The notes: generated by a model not told the origin, from the letters alone. Counted from the stretch's first letter, positions 9,200 to 20,973 are shown. The stretch: DNA of 64,000 nt from Burkholderiales bacterium (GCA_017307855.1 JAFKGD010000008.1:62001-126000), one strand, 5' to 3'. Made by a program: numbers and translations.

Positions 9200-9757
9200 T
9201 CAGAGCCCATGACGCGCCGGCGGGGCGCCATGGGGTTGCCGCACGGCGGCGATGCGTTGCACGAAGCGGGGCGGATCGGCCTCGAATCCGTCTTCATAGG
9301 CCACGATGCGCAAACCCTGGCAGACGGTGATGAGTTCCCCTGGCTGCAGCAGGAAATCGGGGCGCGAGGGCTTGCCGACGGTCTCGTTGCCTGCAGCGAA
9401 GGTTTCGTAGATCAGCGCGCCGCCCTCGTCCACGCTCTGCACGATCAGCGGCAGCGTCGGCCGCCACAGGTAATTGGTGACCACCACGGCGCCAAAGCGG
9501 CGCCCTGGCCAGGGCCAGGGACCGCTTTCGATGTCCGCCAGCAGCGCCTCGCCCAGCCGTTCGACGGCGGCGATGGCATCGGGCGACCGGTCCACGCCGA
9601 TCACGGGATGGCCGCGTTCACGAAACCAGCGCATGTGCCGCCCATGCCCACAGGCCACGTCGAGCACGCTCGCACCTGCGGGCACCAGATGGCTCCAGCG
9701 CCTGACCCAGGCCGACGGGGCCTGGATGCCATGGGCCGCGGGGGCCGCCGCCGTCAC
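9200..9757 (-). CDS. SAM-dependent methyltransferase (class I)
   Basis: 185 residues from a GTG at 9755-9757. The core shows the SAM-binding motif VLDVACGHGRHMRWF, an acidic strand-2 end (VIGVDRSPDAI) and a motif-IV-like segment FGAVVVTNYLWRP. The frame is open further upstream without a better start. The GTG overlaps the stop of the small membrane protein gene (GTGA), which both supports this start and couples the two. Substrate unknown; the family resembles TehB/YdjJ-like small methyltransferases. Confidence 0.82.
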   Translation of the reverse strand: MTAAAPAAHGIQAPSAWVRRWSHLVPAGASVLDVACGHGRHMRWFRERGHPVIGVDRSPDAIAAVERLGEALLADIESGPWPWPGRRFGAVVVTNYLWRPTLPLIVQSVDEGGALIYETFAAGNETVGKPSRPDFLLQPGELITVCQGLRIVAYEDGFEADPPRFVQRIAAVRQPHGAPPARHGL

Positions 9758-9891
9758 TGGAAGCAGGCCCACATCTGCTCGGACAGTGCCACCAGGAACT
9801 CGGGCTGCGTGTAGAGCGAGAACACGCCCAGCAACGCCGCGCCGAGGGCGGCGGCAACGAGCAGGCGGGGCAACAGGGTTCTCGTGTTCAT
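9754..9891 (-). CDS. 45-residue single-pass membrane protein
   Basis: This small gene starts MNTRTLLPRLLVAAALGAAL at 9889-9891, with one hydrophobic helix (about residues 7-26) and a short tail ending SEQMWACFQ. Its stop overlaps the GTG start of the methyltransferase gene (GTGA), and it begins 23 bases after the MFS gene ends. The tail with conserved-looking aromatic residues and Cys is reminiscent of short proteins at this locus in related bacteria, from memory only. Function unknown. It is short enough to be missed by automatic annotation. Confidence 0.7.
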   Translation of the reverse strand: MNTRTLLPRLLVAAALGAALLGVFSLYTQPEFLVALSEQMWACFQ

Positions 9892-9914
9892 GGCGCAGGC
9901 AGCGTGGCCGGATA

Positions 9915-11150
9915 CTAGCCGGCCTGCGGTGCCGGGCGGGCAATGGCCGTTTCGCGCACAGGGAAGTTGACCAGCGCCGCGAACACGCCCAGCGCTATCG
10001 AGATGTACCAGACGATGTCGTAGCTGCCGGTGCGGTCGTACAGGTAACCGCCCAGCCAGACACCCAGGAACGAACCGATCTGGTGGCTGAAGAACACGAA
10101 GCCGCCCAGCATCGACAGATGCGCCACGCCGAAGATCTGCGCCACCACGGCATTGGTGGGCGGGATGGTGGACAGCCACAGCAGCCCCATGGCCGACGCG
10201 AACAGGTAAACCGACAGCGGCGAGATCGGTGCGAGCAGGAACAGCACGATCACCACCGAGCGCGCGAAATAGATGAACGCCAGGATGTTCTTCTTGAGCA
10301 TGCGCTCGCCCAGCGTGCCGGCCAGGTAGGTGCCGAACACGTTGAACAGCCCGATCAGCGCCAGTGCATAGCTGGCCACTTCGGGCGCCAGCCCCTTGTC
10401 CTTGAGGTAGCTGGGCATGTGCACGCCGATGAACACCACCTGGAAGCCACAGACGAAATAGCCGGCCATCAGCAGCTGGAAGCTGGGGTAGCGGCAGGCC
10501 TCGGCCAGCGCCTGGCCGATGCTCTGTTCGCGTCGCACCGGTGCTGCGCCGCTGGCGAACCCGGGTTCGCGAAGGCCCCACGCCAGCGGAACGATCAGAA
10601 CGGCCGCGGCGCCGAGCATCAGCAGTGCCTCCTGCCAGCCGAAGCTGCGGATCAGGAAACCTTCGACCGGCACCATGAGGAACTGCCCGAAGGAGCCCGC
10701 CGCGGCGGCGATGCCCATGGCCCATGAACGGCGTGCAGCCGGGATGTTGCGCCCGATGACGCCGTACACCACGGCGTAGGTGGTACCCGCCTGCGCAATG
10801 CCGATCAGCACGCCGGTGGTGGCGGTGAAGAGAAGCGGCGTGGTCGCAAGCGCCATGCCCGTGAGGCCCGCCGCGTACACCACGGCGCCCGCCAGCAGCA
10901 CGCGGAAGGCGCCGAAACGGTCGGCGGCCATCCCCGCGAAGATGCCTGCAATGCCCCAGGTGAGGTTCTGGATGGCCAGGGCGAAGGCGAACGTTTCCCG
11001 CGTCCAGCCGTGGGCCTGCGTGATGGGCTGCAGCCACAGGCCGAAACCGTGTCGGATGCCCATCGAGAGCGTGACGATGGCAGCGCCGCACACCAGCACC
11101 TGCGCGATCGACAGCGTTCGTCTCTGTGTTGTTGTATCGATTGTTGTCAT
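9915..11150 (-). CDS. MFS transporter
   Basis: 411 residues with about 12 hydrophobic segments. The first loop region ADRFGAFRVLLAG is the MFS signature between helices 2 and 3. The N-terminal half has the pattern RHGFGLWLQPITQAHGW, common in oxalate/formate-antiporter-like and related monocarboxylate carriers. It heads the leftward run that includes the small membrane protein, methyltransferase and dapA. Substrate not deducible. Confidence 0.88.
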   Translation of the reverse strand: MTTIDTTTQRRTLSIAQVLVCGAAIVTLSMGIRHGFGLWLQPITQAHGWTRETFAFALAIQNLTWGIAGIFAGMAADRFGAFRVLLAGAVVYAAGLTGMALATTPLLFTATTGVLIGIAQAGTTYAVVYGVIGRNIPAARRSWAMGIAAAAGSFGQFLMVPVEGFLIRSFGWQEALLMLGAAAVLIVPLAWGLREPGFASGAAPVRREQSIGQALAEACRYPSFQLLMAGYFVCGFQVVFIGVHMPSYLKDKGLAPEVASYALALIGLFNVFGTYLAGTLGERMLKKNILAFIYFARSVVIVLFLLAPISPLSVYLFASAMGLLWLSTIPPTNAVVAQIFGVAHLSMLGGFVFFSHQIGSFLGVWLGGYLYDRTGSYDIVWYISIALGVFAALVNFPVRETAIARPAPQAG

Positions 11151-11305
11151 GGCGCCTGACTGTATAGAAAAGGCGCACGGCGAGTGTTGCTCGTGGCACG
11201 GGCGGCAGATGAAATTGCGGGCGCGAATTGATGCTCACCGCGCATCGGCTCGTGCTGCGGCCGCCAGGGCTGTATTTTCATCCAGTGGTTTCGCCGGTGG
11301 CGTTC

Positions 11306-11311
11306 TACAAT
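11306..11311 (+). promoter_or_regulatory. candidate -10 box close to the parE start
   Basis: TACAAT (5 of 6 to consensus) ends 9 bases before the parE ATG at 11,321, so the transcript would have only about 3 untranslated bases. No Shine-Dalgarno sequence is visible before the ATG. The divergent MFS gene has TATACA at a similar distance on the other strand (11,161-11,166). Confidence 0.35.
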
Positions 11312-11320
11312 CGCGCTCCC

Positions 11321-13288
11321 ATGGCAGTCAAACCACCCACAGACTACTCCGAGGGCTCGATCCGCGTCCTCAAGGGCCTGGAGCCCGTCAAACAGCGGCC
11401 GGGCATGTACACCCGCACCGACAATCCCCTGCACATCGTGCAGGAGGTGCTGGACAACGCGGCCGACGAAGCCCTGGCCGGACACGGCCGCAAGATCAAG
11501 GTCACGCTGCATGCGGACGGCTCGGTCAGCGTCGAGGACGACGGCCGCGGCATCCCGTTCGGCCTGCATCCCGAGGAAAACGCTCCCGTCATCGAGCTCG
11601 TCTTCACCCGGCTGCACGCCGGCGGCAAGTTCGACAAGGGCAAAGGCGGCGCCTACAGCTTTTCGGGCGGCCTGCACGGCGTGGGCGTGTCCGTCACCAA
11701 TGCGCTGGCCACCCGGCTCGAGGCCACCAGCCACCGCGAAGGCAAGGTCGCGCGCCTGGTGTTCTCGGGCGGCGACGTGGTGGAGCCGCTGTCCACGCGG
11801 CCGCAGGGCGAGGGCGACCGCAGGCAGGGCACCACCGTGCGAGTCTGGCCCGACGCGAAGTATTTCGAATCGGCGCAACTGCCGATGGGCGAACTGACCC
11901 ACCTGCTGCGCAGCAAGGCCGTGCTCATGCCCGGCGTCAGCGTCACGCTGACGGTCGAGAAGACGAAAGACAGCCAGACCTGGCTCTACAAGGGTGGCCT
12001 GCGCGACTACCTCATGCAGACGCTGCCGGCCGATCCGGTGATCCCGATGTTCGAGGGCGAGGGCTACGCCGAGAACAACGACAGCTTCGCCGAGGGCGAG
12101 GGCGCGGCCTGGGCCGTGGCGTTCACCGAAGACGGCGCGCCGGTGCGTGAGAGTTACGTCAACCTCATCCCCACCAGCGCCGGCGGAACGCACGACAGCG
12201 GCCTGCGCGATGGCCTGTTCAATGCCGTCAAGAGCTTCATCGAACTGCACAGCCTGCTGCCCAAGGGCGTGAAGCTGCTGCCCGAGGACGTGTTCGCCCG
12301 CGCCAGCTATGTGCTCTCGGCCAAGGTGCTCGATCCGCAATTCCAGGGGCAGATCAAGGAGCGCCTCAATTCGCGGGATGCCGTGCGCCTGGTGTCCACC
12401 TTCGTGCGCCCGGCGCTCGAGCTCTGGCTCAACCAGCACGTCGAATACGGCAAGAAGCTGGCCGAGCTGGCCATCAAGGCCGCGCAGACCCGCCAGAAGG
12501 CCGGCCAGAAGGTCGAGAAGCGCAAGGGCTCGGGCGTGGCCGTGCTGCCCGGCAAGCTCACCGACTGCGAAAGCCGCGACATCAGCCACAACGAGGTGTT
12601 CCTGGTCGAAGGCGATTCGGCCGGCGGCAGCGCCAAGATGGGGCGCGACAAGGAAAGCCAGGCCATCCTGCCGCTGCGTGGCAAGGTGCTCAACACCTGG
12701 GAAGTGGAGCGCGACCGCCTGTTCGCCAACACCGAAATCCATGACATTTCGGTCGCCATCGGCGTCGACCCGCATGGGCCGAACGACACGCCCGACCTCT
12801 CGGGCCTGCGCTACGGCAAGGTCTGCATCCTGAGCGATGCCGACGTCGACGGATCGCACATCCAGGTGCTGCTGCTCACGCTGTTCTTCCGCCATTTCCC
12901 CAAGCTGATCGAGACCGGCCATGTGTTCGTCGCGCGGCCGCCGCTCTATCGCGTCGATACGCCGGCGCGTGGCAAGAAGCCGGCCGGCAAGGTATATGCG
13001 CTCGACGACGGCGAACTCACGGCCATCCTCGACAAGCTGCGCAAGGAAGGCGTGGCCGAGGGCAAGTGGACGATCAGCCGCTTCAAGGGCCTGGGCGAGA
13101 TGAACGCCGAGCAGTTGTGGGAAACCACGCTCAACCCCGACACACGCCGGCTGCTGCCGGTGCAACTGGGCCAGCTGGACTTCGCGGCTACCGAAGCCGA
13201 GATCACCAAGCTCATGGGCAAGGGCGAAGCCGCCGCGCGCCGCGAGCTGATGGAACTGCACGGCGACGCTGTGGAAGTGGACGTGTGA
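11321..13288 (+). CDS. parE: DNA topoisomerase IV subunit B
   Basis: ATPase subunit of the enzyme that separates linked daughter chromosomes. The 655 residues show the GHKL ATP site (EVLDNAADEALAG, DDGRGIPFG, GGLHGVGVSVTNAL), the transducer domain and the TOPRIM motifs EGDSAGGSAKMGRD and SDADVDGSHI. The ATG at 11,321 gives the usual start MAVKPPTDYSEGSIRVLKGLEPV. It heads a rightward group with an acetyltransferase, a lytic transglycosylase and parC; its stop overlaps the next start by one base. Confidence 0.97.
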   Translation: MAVKPPTDYSEGSIRVLKGLEPVKQRPGMYTRTDNPLHIVQEVLDNAADEALAGHGRKIKVTLHADGSVSVEDDGRGIPFGLHPEENAPVIELVFTRLHAGGKFDKGKGGAYSFSGGLHGVGVSVTNALATRLEATSHREGKVARLVFSGGDVVEPLSTRPQGEGDRRQGTTVRVWPDAKYFESAQLPMGELTHLLRSKAVLMPGVSVTLTVEKTKDSQTWLYKGGLRDYLMQTLPADPVIPMFEGEGYAENNDSFAEGEGAAWAVAFTEDGAPVRESYVNLIPTSAGGTHDSGLRDGLFNAVKSFIELHSLLPKGVKLLPEDVFARASYVLSAKVLDPQFQGQIKERLNSRDAVRLVSTFVRPALELWLNQHVEYGKKLAELAIKAAQTRQKAGQKVEKRKGSGVAVLPGKLTDCESRDISHNEVFLVEGDSAGGSAKMGRDKESQAILPLRGKVLNTWEVERDRLFANTEIHDISVAIGVDPHGPNDTPDLSGLRYGKVCILSDADVDGSHIQVLLLTLFFRHFPKLIETGHVFVARPPLYRVDTPARGKKPAGKVYALDDGELTAILDKLRKEGVAEGKWTISRFKGLGEMNAEQLWETTLNPDTRRLLPVQLGQLDFAATEAEITKLMGKGEAAARRELMELHGDAVEVDV

Positions 13289-13869
13289 TGGCGCCGCAGG
13301 AGCCGTTCGGGACATCCGCTGCGCAGCCGCACGCGGGGGCGGTGCGCGTGCGCCTGCGGCCCACCCTGCAGTCCGACATCCCCTTCGTGCTCTCGCTCGA
13401 GCAGGATCCGGACAACCTGCCCGACATCACGCCCTGGGAGCGCACGCAGCATGAGGCCGCGATCCGCTTTCCCGATTTCCGCCACTTCGTCATCGAGGCC
13501 GGCGCCGATTTCGAGGCCACGGGTTTCGCGATCCTGATCGGCTGCCGCAGCCCACACCAGGCGCTGGAACTCAAGCGAATGGTGGTGTGGCACAAGGGCC
13601 AGGGAACGGGGCGTGCGGCGCTGCGTGTGCTCAAGCGCATCGCTTTCGATGATCTCGGCGCGCACCGCTTCTGGCTCGACGTGAAGTCGCTCAACTCCCG
13701 GGCGCGCGCACTCTACGAGCGCGAGGGCTTCGCGGTGGAAGGTACGCTGCGCGATGCAGTCAGGGTGGGCGATCGCACGCCGTCGGGCTACGACTCGCTG
13801 ATCGTGATGTCGATGCTGACCGGCGAATTCGCTGCCCGCCGCGCGGCAGCGCTGGAGCTGCCCGCATGA
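13288..13869 (+). CDS. GNAT-family N-acetyltransferase (RimJ/RimL-like)
   Basis: 193 residues. It shows the RimJ/RimL-type pattern: VRLRPTLQSDIPFVLSLEQ at the start, LELKRMVVWHKGQGTGRAAL as the acetyl-CoA loop (Q/RxxGxG/A), and the closing FWLDVKSLNSRARALYEREGF. Such enzymes acetylate protein N-termini, amines or antibiotics; the substrate is unknown. The ATG shares one base with the parE stop (TGATG), and the stop overlaps the next start (ATGA), so it is translated from the parE-parC message. Confidence 0.87.
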   Translation: MAPQEPFGTSAAQPHAGAVRVRLRPTLQSDIPFVLSLEQDPDNLPDITPWERTQHEAAIRFPDFRHFVIEAGADFEATGFAILIGCRSPHQALELKRMVVWHKGQGTGRAALRVLKRIAFDDLGAHRFWLDVKSLNSRARALYEREGFAVEGTLRDAVRVGDRTPSGYDSLIVMSMLTGEFAARRAAALELPA

Positions 13870-14789
13870 GCGCCGCCTGGCCTCGCCGGGGGGCTCGTAC
13901 CGCGGCCCGTCCGGGCGAAGTCACGCCAGGCGCGCGCGCCTGGCTGCTGCCCATCGCCATGGCGTGTGCGCTGCTAACCACCACCGCCGTGCGCGCCGAC
14001 GTGTGGGGCTATGTCGATGCGCAGGGCGTGGCGCACTTCGCGGCCGAACGGCTGGACGAGCGCTACGAGCTGTTCTTCCGCAACGGCACGTCGTTCGATT
14101 CGGCCGACGGCCTGCCCGCAGCCGCGGCCGATACGCCGCGCGCCGTCGCGGTGCCCACGCAGAAGGCCAAGCTGCTGGCGTTCTTCGACGTGTCGCCGGC
14201 CTACAAGTCGATCAAGCACCTGATGCGCGAATCGGCGCAGACCCATGGCGTCGAGTACGAGCTGCTGCAGGCCATCATCGCCACCGAATCGGGCTTTGAC
14301 GCGCAGGCCGTGTCGCCGCGCGGCGCCATCGGGCTGATGCAGGTGATGCCGGCCACGGCCGAGCGCTATGGGGTGCGTGGCGACGCGAGGATGTCGCTGG
14401 AGCGGCGCCTGGCCGATCCCCGCACCAACATCGGCGCCGGCACTCGCTATCTGCGCGACCTGATGCGCCGCTACCCCGGCCAGCTCGACCTGGTGCTGGC
14501 CGCCTACAACGCGGGCGAGGGCGCGGTACAACGCGCGGGCCACAAGGTCCCCAACTTCCGCGAAACGCAGAACTACGTGCGCACCGTGACCCAGCTCTAC
14601 ACACTGCTGCGCCCACCCGAGACGCTGGTGGCCCAGCGCCGCGGCGCAGTGCCTGCCCGCGTGCGCGTGGAACTCGCTGCCGGCGTGCCCGCGGGTGGCG
14701 CCGTGGGGCGCGGCAACATGCCGGCTCCGCTGGCCGCCGGCTCCACCACCGTGGCCGAGACCGCGCAGGGCGCAAAGGCCGGCTACTGA
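13866..14789 (+). CDS. Lytic transglycosylase (SLT domain)
   Basis: 307-residue murein hydrolase cleaving the MurNAc-GlcNAc bond. There is an N-terminal hydrophobic signal segment (about 25-44, ending VRADVWGYV) and an N-terminal DUF4124-like stretch ([16 protein letters not shown]). The SLT domain (about 110-240) carries catalytic Glu141 in [16 protein letters not shown], followed by [14 protein letters not shown] and AYNAGEGAV. The C-terminal 50 residues are Ala/Gly-rich linker. It is probably exported to the periplasm and is co-transcribed with parE and parC. Confidence 0.9.
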   Translation: MSAAWPRRGARTAARPGEVTPGARAWLLPIAMACALLTTTAVRADVWGYVDAQGVAHFAAERLDERYELFFRNGTSFDSADGLPAAAADTPRAVAVPTQKAKLLAFFDVSPAYKSIKHLMRESAQTHGVEYELLQAIIATESGFDAQAVSPRGAIGLMQVMPATAERYGVRGDARMSLERRLADPRTNIGAGTRYLRDLMRRYPGQLDLVLAAYNAGEGAVQRAGHKVPNFRETQNYVRTVTQLYTLLRPPETLVAQRRGAVPARVRVELAAGVPAGGAVGRGNMPAPLAAGSTTVAETAQGAKAGY

Positions 14790-14853
14790 ATCCTTTCCCG
14801 CGCGGGCGGCAGCCTCGCCGCTGCCGCCCGCCAGACATCCGACGACGACAACG

Positions 14854-17199
<2,346 letters not shown>

Positions 17200-17211
17200 G
17201 CGCGGCGCACG

Positions 17212-17233
17212 CGCCGGGCCATAGTGCCCGGCG
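17212..17233. terminator. candidate hairpin between parC and the convergent gene
   Basis: CGCCGGGC pairs with GCCCGGCG around a 6-base loop in the 40-base gap between the two convergent stops. There is no T tract, so intrinsic termination is uncertain. Confidence 0.35.
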
Positions 17234-17239
17234 GCGGTG

Positions 17240-18400
17240 TCAGTAGCGCAGCTTGCCGTCCACGGCGATGACGCCGATGTCCACGAAGCTGCTGCCCACG
17301 TTGCCGCGCGAGAAGTTGACGCGGAAGCCCCCGAGGTCGATCTCGCCCATGCCGCGCAGCGCGGCGATCACGGCCTCGGGCGTGCGGTCGCGCGCGCGCC
17401 GCATCGCGTCGGTGACGATGCGCGCCGACATGTAGCCTTCGAGCTGGAACGGCGTGTATTCGGTGAGCGTGGGATGCGCGGCCTTCATCGCGGCCTGGAA
17501 CTCGCGCATCATCGGCAACGACTTGCCGTTGGGATTCGGATAAGTCTGCGCGATGCCCACGCCGCGTGCGCCCTGCGGGCCCGCGAGCTTGACGATGAGC
17601 TGGGCCGGCACATAGGACAGCACGAAGATCCACTGCGACACACCCGCCTTGCGCAGCGCGGCGACGCCGCCGGCCATGAAGGGCGGCGCGCCCAGCACCA
17701 GCACGCCCTGGGGATTGGCCTTGGCAATGTCCGTGCTGGCGGCGGCCAGTGCGGCCGGGTCGTTGGTGGATTGCACGGCCGTCAGCTCCAGGCCCTTCAC
17801 ACGCTCGGCTTCGGCCCTGGCCATGGCCAGGCCCGAGGTGCCGATGGGAATCTCCTGGTGCAGCACGGCCAGCCGTGTCATGCCCAGCGTGCGCGCGTGG
17901 CTCACGATCTTCTCGATCTGCTGCCTGTCGCCCGCGCGGATGTGGAACAGCCTGGGGTGGCCCGGATTGCGCAGGCTCTCGGCGCCGGGGATGGCATTCA
18001 TGATGAGCGTGTCGCCGTCGTCGAGCAGCTTGTCCCGCAGCATGGCCGTCAGCGTCGCGGAACCGATGGGCGACAGCAGGGCGATGGGCTGGCGCTGCCG
18101 CGCGCGCTCGAACTGTTCACGGAAGCCTTCGGGCGTGTAGCGGTCGTCGGCCTGGAAGAAATCGATCTTCTGCCCGCGCACTCCGCCCGCGGCATTGGCC
18201 TGTGCGACGTAGGCCGTGATGCCCTGGTTGACTTCGATGGCATCGGGTACCGGCAGGCCGCTGAAGGGGCCGATCTGTCCGAGCACCGCCGGTTGCGCCA
18301 TGGCGGGCCCGCCGATCGATGCGGCCACCATGCCCGCGAGCGCCATCGACGTGACCGCGATCCAGCGGCGCGCCGTCCTGTACTGCAACAGCCTGTTCAT
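17240..18400 (-). CDS. ABC transporter periplasmic binding protein (branched-chain amino-acid type), orphan
   Basis: 386-residue type I periplasmic binding protein of the LivJ/Peripla_BP_6 family. The signal peptide ends AMAQ at about residue 36 after a hydrophobic segment. The fold signature appears in QIGPFSGLPVPDAIEVNQGITAYVAQANAAGGVRG (two parts) and in the second-lobe segment FVLSYVPAQLIVKLAG. No permease or ATPase genes adjoin it, so it either uses a transporter elsewhere or acts as a sensor. It faces parC and is divergent from a lipoprotein gene. Confidence 0.88.
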   Translation of the reverse strand: MNRLLQYRTARRWIAVTSMALAGMVAASIGGPAMAQPAVLGQIGPFSGLPVPDAIEVNQGITAYVAQANAAGGVRGQKIDFFQADDRYTPEGFREQFERARQRQPIALLSPIGSATLTAMLRDKLLDDGDTLIMNAIPGAESLRNPGHPRLFHIRAGDRQQIEKIVSHARTLGMTRLAVLHQEIPIGTSGLAMARAEAERVKGLELTAVQSTNDPAALAAASTDIAKANPQGVLVLGAPPFMAGGVAALRKAGVSQWIFVLSYVPAQLIVKLAGPQGARGVGIAQTYPNPNGKSLPMMREFQAAMKAAHPTLTEYTPFQLEGYMSARIVTDAMRRARDRTPEAVIAALRGMGEIDLGGFRVNFSRGNVGSSFVDIGVIAVDGKLRY

Positions 18401-18556
18401 ATCCCCTCGCTCCTCGTTGTGCGTGTCTGCCCCGGCCGGCCTTGCCGGCGGGGCGCCGGCCGAGTCTATGCACCCCGCCGCCTCGGTGACAGCGGGTAAC
18501 CACGGGTCCGCCGCGCGCTGTTACGGTGGGTCGGACTTCGAGACGGAGCTTTTCCC

Positions 18557-19033
18557 ATGACATTCCTCAAACCTCTGGATCCCCGCACGCGTCGCATCGG
18601 CGCGGCCTGTGCGCTCGCCGCCTGTGCCGGCCTGCTCGCGGCGTGCGACCGACCTGCAACCGACGCGCCGTCGGCCGGAGTGCCTGGCGCGCCTTCTGTG
18701 TCGAGCCCTGCGGCCGACGCGCCGGCCACCGCCGCGTCCGCGTCCGCAGCCGCACCGCGCACAGCCGATGCCTGGTTGGGCCGATGGACAGGGCCTGAAG
18801 GCACTTTCGTCGACATCGCGGCCGATGGCGAGGGCTATCGCATCACCATCCAGTCGCTCGACGGCCCCGCCACCTATCCTGGCCGCGCTGTCGCCGACGG
18901 CATCGCGTTCGAGCGCGTCGGCAGCACGGAAATACTGCGCGCCACCGATGGCCCCGCCACGGGCATGAAGTGGCTGCAGGACAAGAAGAACTGCCTCACC
19001 GTGCGCACTGGCGAAGGCTTCTGCCGCGACTGA
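18557..19033 (+). CDS. Hypothetical lipoprotein with a beta-rich domain
   Basis: 158 residues. The signal sequence ends in lipobox LLAAC (Cys30). Residues about 31-72 are a low-complexity Ala/Pro/Ser linker. The rest (WLGRWTGPEGTFVDIAADG to KNCLTVRTGEGFCRD) looks like a small beta-barrel with two cysteines near the end that could form a disulfide. It is convergent with the P450 gene (21-base gap). Function unknown. Confidence 0.82.
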   Translation: MTFLKPLDPRTRRIGAACALAACAGLLAACDRPATDAPSAGVPGAPSVSSPAADAPATAASASAAAPRTADAWLGRWTGPEGTFVDIAADGEGYRITIQSLDGPATYPGRAVADGIAFERVGSTEILRATDGPATGMKWLQDKKNCLTVRTGEGFCRD

Positions 19034-19054
19034 CGCCGGTGGTGCGCGGCAGCT

Positions 19055-20359
19055 TCACGTCGTCGCGAATGGCGCGGCGAGGAAGCCGCGGAAGCGCGCC
19101 CTTCCGCCGCGTAGGGGCGGCGCTGTGAGCCGATAGTCCGGGAAGCGCTGCAGGAAGCGGCCAATGGCCACGCGGCCCTCGAGCCGCGCCAGGCTGAGCC
19201 CGGCACACTGGTGGATGCCGAAGCCGAAGGCGAGGTGCCGGTTGTCGGCACGCGCCAGATCGAGCCGTTCGGGATCGGCGAACTGCGCCGGGTCGCGGTT
19301 GGCCGCCCCGATGCACAGCGTGACCAGCGTGCCGGCCGGCAGCGACGTCCCACCCACCGTCACATCGCGTGCCGCGCGCCGGTTGCCCAGCTGGTTGGAC
19401 GATTCGAAGCGCAGGAACTCGTCCACGGCGGTGTCGAGCAGTGTGGTGCGCGTGTCGTCATCGGTGCGCTGCAGCGCACCGATCAGCCAGGCTTTCTGCG
19501 CGGGCCATTCCTGCAACGCCACCAGCGCGTTGCCGATCAGGTTGGTGGTGGTTTCGTGGCCCGCGTTGAGGATGAACACGCAGTTCTGCAGCAGCTCGGC
19601 TTCGCTGAGCGTGGCGGCTTCCTCGCCATCGCCGTCGCCGTGGATGAGCCGCGTGAGCACATCGTGGCGCGGATCGCCCGGATGCCGGCGGCGGTCGGCC
19701 ACCAGCTCGCGCAGGTAGGCCGTGAATTCGGCCACGCTGCGGTTGCCCAGCGCCTCCTGCTCGGGCGACAGGCGAGGCTCCAGCGCGCCCAGGATGGCCA
19801 GCGACCAGTCGCGCAGCGGTCCGCGGTCGGCATGCGGCACACCCAGCAGGTTGCCGATGATCTCCACCGGGATGGCGGCTGCGAAGTCCTCGATCAGATC
19901 GCCGCCGCCGCGCGCCTCGAGCGCGTCCAGCAGGCGATCGACCAGTTCGACCAGGCCCGTTTCCATGTCGGCGATGGCGCGGCGCGTGAGCGCGCCCATG
20001 ATGAGCCGGCGCACGCGCGTGTGCAGGGGCGGGTCGTTGAACACCAGGCTGGTCGTGTGGTGCTCGAACAGCGGCGCGGGCCGCGCCTCGCTGCCGTGCG
20101 GCGGCTGGTTGTACTTGGGGCCGAACTCGGCCTTCTTGTCGGAGCTGAACGATTGCGCGTCGCGGTACACGGCCACCAGGTCGGCATGCCGCGTGAGCAG
20201 CACCGAGCCGTCGGGCATGCGCCGCAGCGGCTCGCGCTCGCGCAGCGCGGCATAGACCGGATAGGGGTTGTCGTAGAAGTCTGCGGGCAGGCTGCGCAGG
20301 TCGAGGCTGGCGGCGATCTCGCCAGCGCGCTCGGGCGCCATGGGTGGGGTGATGACCAT
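19055..20359 (-). CDS. Cytochrome P450
   Basis: 434-residue haem monooxygenase. Diagnostic features are the I-helix AGHETT at 266-271, the ExxR pair Glu314/Arg317 in DEFLRFES and the haem-binding loop FGFGIHQCAG with axial Cys385. A conserved thermal hinge LVFNDPPLHTRVRRL is seen at 105-119. No ferredoxin or reductase gene is adjacent, so its electron donors must be encoded elsewhere. The neighbouring glyoxalase-like and hydrolase genes give no clear substrate. Class I soluble bacterial type. Confidence 0.94.
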   Translation of the reverse strand: MVITPPMAPERAGEIAASLDLRSLPADFYDNPYPVYAALREREPLRRMPDGSVLLTRHADLVAVYRDAQSFSSDKKAEFGPKYNQPPHGSEARPAPLFEHHTTSLVFNDPPLHTRVRRLIMGALTRRAIADMETGLVELVDRLLDALEARGGGDLIEDFAAAIPVEIIGNLLGVPHADRGPLRDWSLAILGALEPRLSPEQEALGNRSVAEFTAYLRELVADRRRHPGDPRHDVLTRLIHGDGDGEEAATLSEAELLQNCVFILNAGHETTTNLIGNALVALQEWPAQKAWLIGALQRTDDDTRTTLLDTAVDEFLRFESSNQLGNRRAARDVTVGGTSLPAGTLVTLCIGAANRDPAQFADPERLDLARADNRHLAFGFGIHQCAGLSLARLEGRVAIGRFLQRFPDYRLTAPPLRGGRARFRGFLAAPFATT

Positions 20360-20541
20360 CGTGGACTGCAGGTAAATGAGGCGCTCGGGAACGGCAGGGC
20401 GAAGCGCCGACTATCGCCAAACCTGCCGTGGCGCTCCATGGGGGTTGGCCCGGGGTTACGGCGGCAACCGGTGGTTTCGCGGCGTGCCGAGGCGCACGGC
20501 CGCGCCCACAATGGACACTCGTTTCCAGCCGGGCCCCCGCC

Positions 20542-20964
20542 ATGCAACCCCGCCTCACCGTCCTGACCCTCGGCGTCGCCGACCTCGAGCGCGCTGTCGC
20601 TTTCTATCGCGATGGCCTGGGCTGGCCCACGCAGGGCATCGTCGGCGCCGACCTTCCGGACGGCGCGGTCGCGTTCTTCAACCTGCAGTCAGGCCTCAAG
20701 CTGGCGCTGTGGCCGCGCCGCAGCATCGCGGCCGACACGGGCCTGGCGGAGCAGCCCGCGTCGGCGACCGAGCTCACGCTGGGCCACAACGTGGATTCGC
20801 AGGCCGAGGTGGACGCGATCATGGAGCGCGCGATGCGCGCTGGCGCCGCGGTGGTCAAGCCCGCGGGCAAGACCTTCTATGGCGGCTATGCCGGCTACTT
20901 CCAGGATCCCGATGGCCACGTGTGGGAAGCCGTGTTCAATCCGGATCTGCGCGGCCTGGGCTGA
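20542..20964 (+). CDS. VOC-family protein (glyoxalase/dioxygenase superfamily)
   Basis: 140 residues with two beta-alpha-beta-beta-beta units: LTVLTLGVADLERAVAFYRDGLGW and the C-terminal GGYAGYFQDPDGHVWEAVFNPDL. The last motif is typical of the superfamily, and Glu in VWEAVFN is a possible metal ligand. The ATG at 20,542 (MQPRLTVLTLG) is chosen over the longer frame, which covers the P450 upstream region. It is convergent with the hydrolase gene (9-base gap). Substrate unknown. Confidence 0.87.
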   Translation: MQPRLTVLTLGVADLERAVAFYRDGLGWPTQGIVGADLPDGAVAFFNLQSGLKLALWPRRSIAADTGLAEQPASATELTLGHNVDSQAEVDAIMERAMRAGAAVVKPAGKTFYGGYAGYFQDPDGHVWEAVFNPDLRGLG

Positions 20965-20973
20965 AGCGACCCC

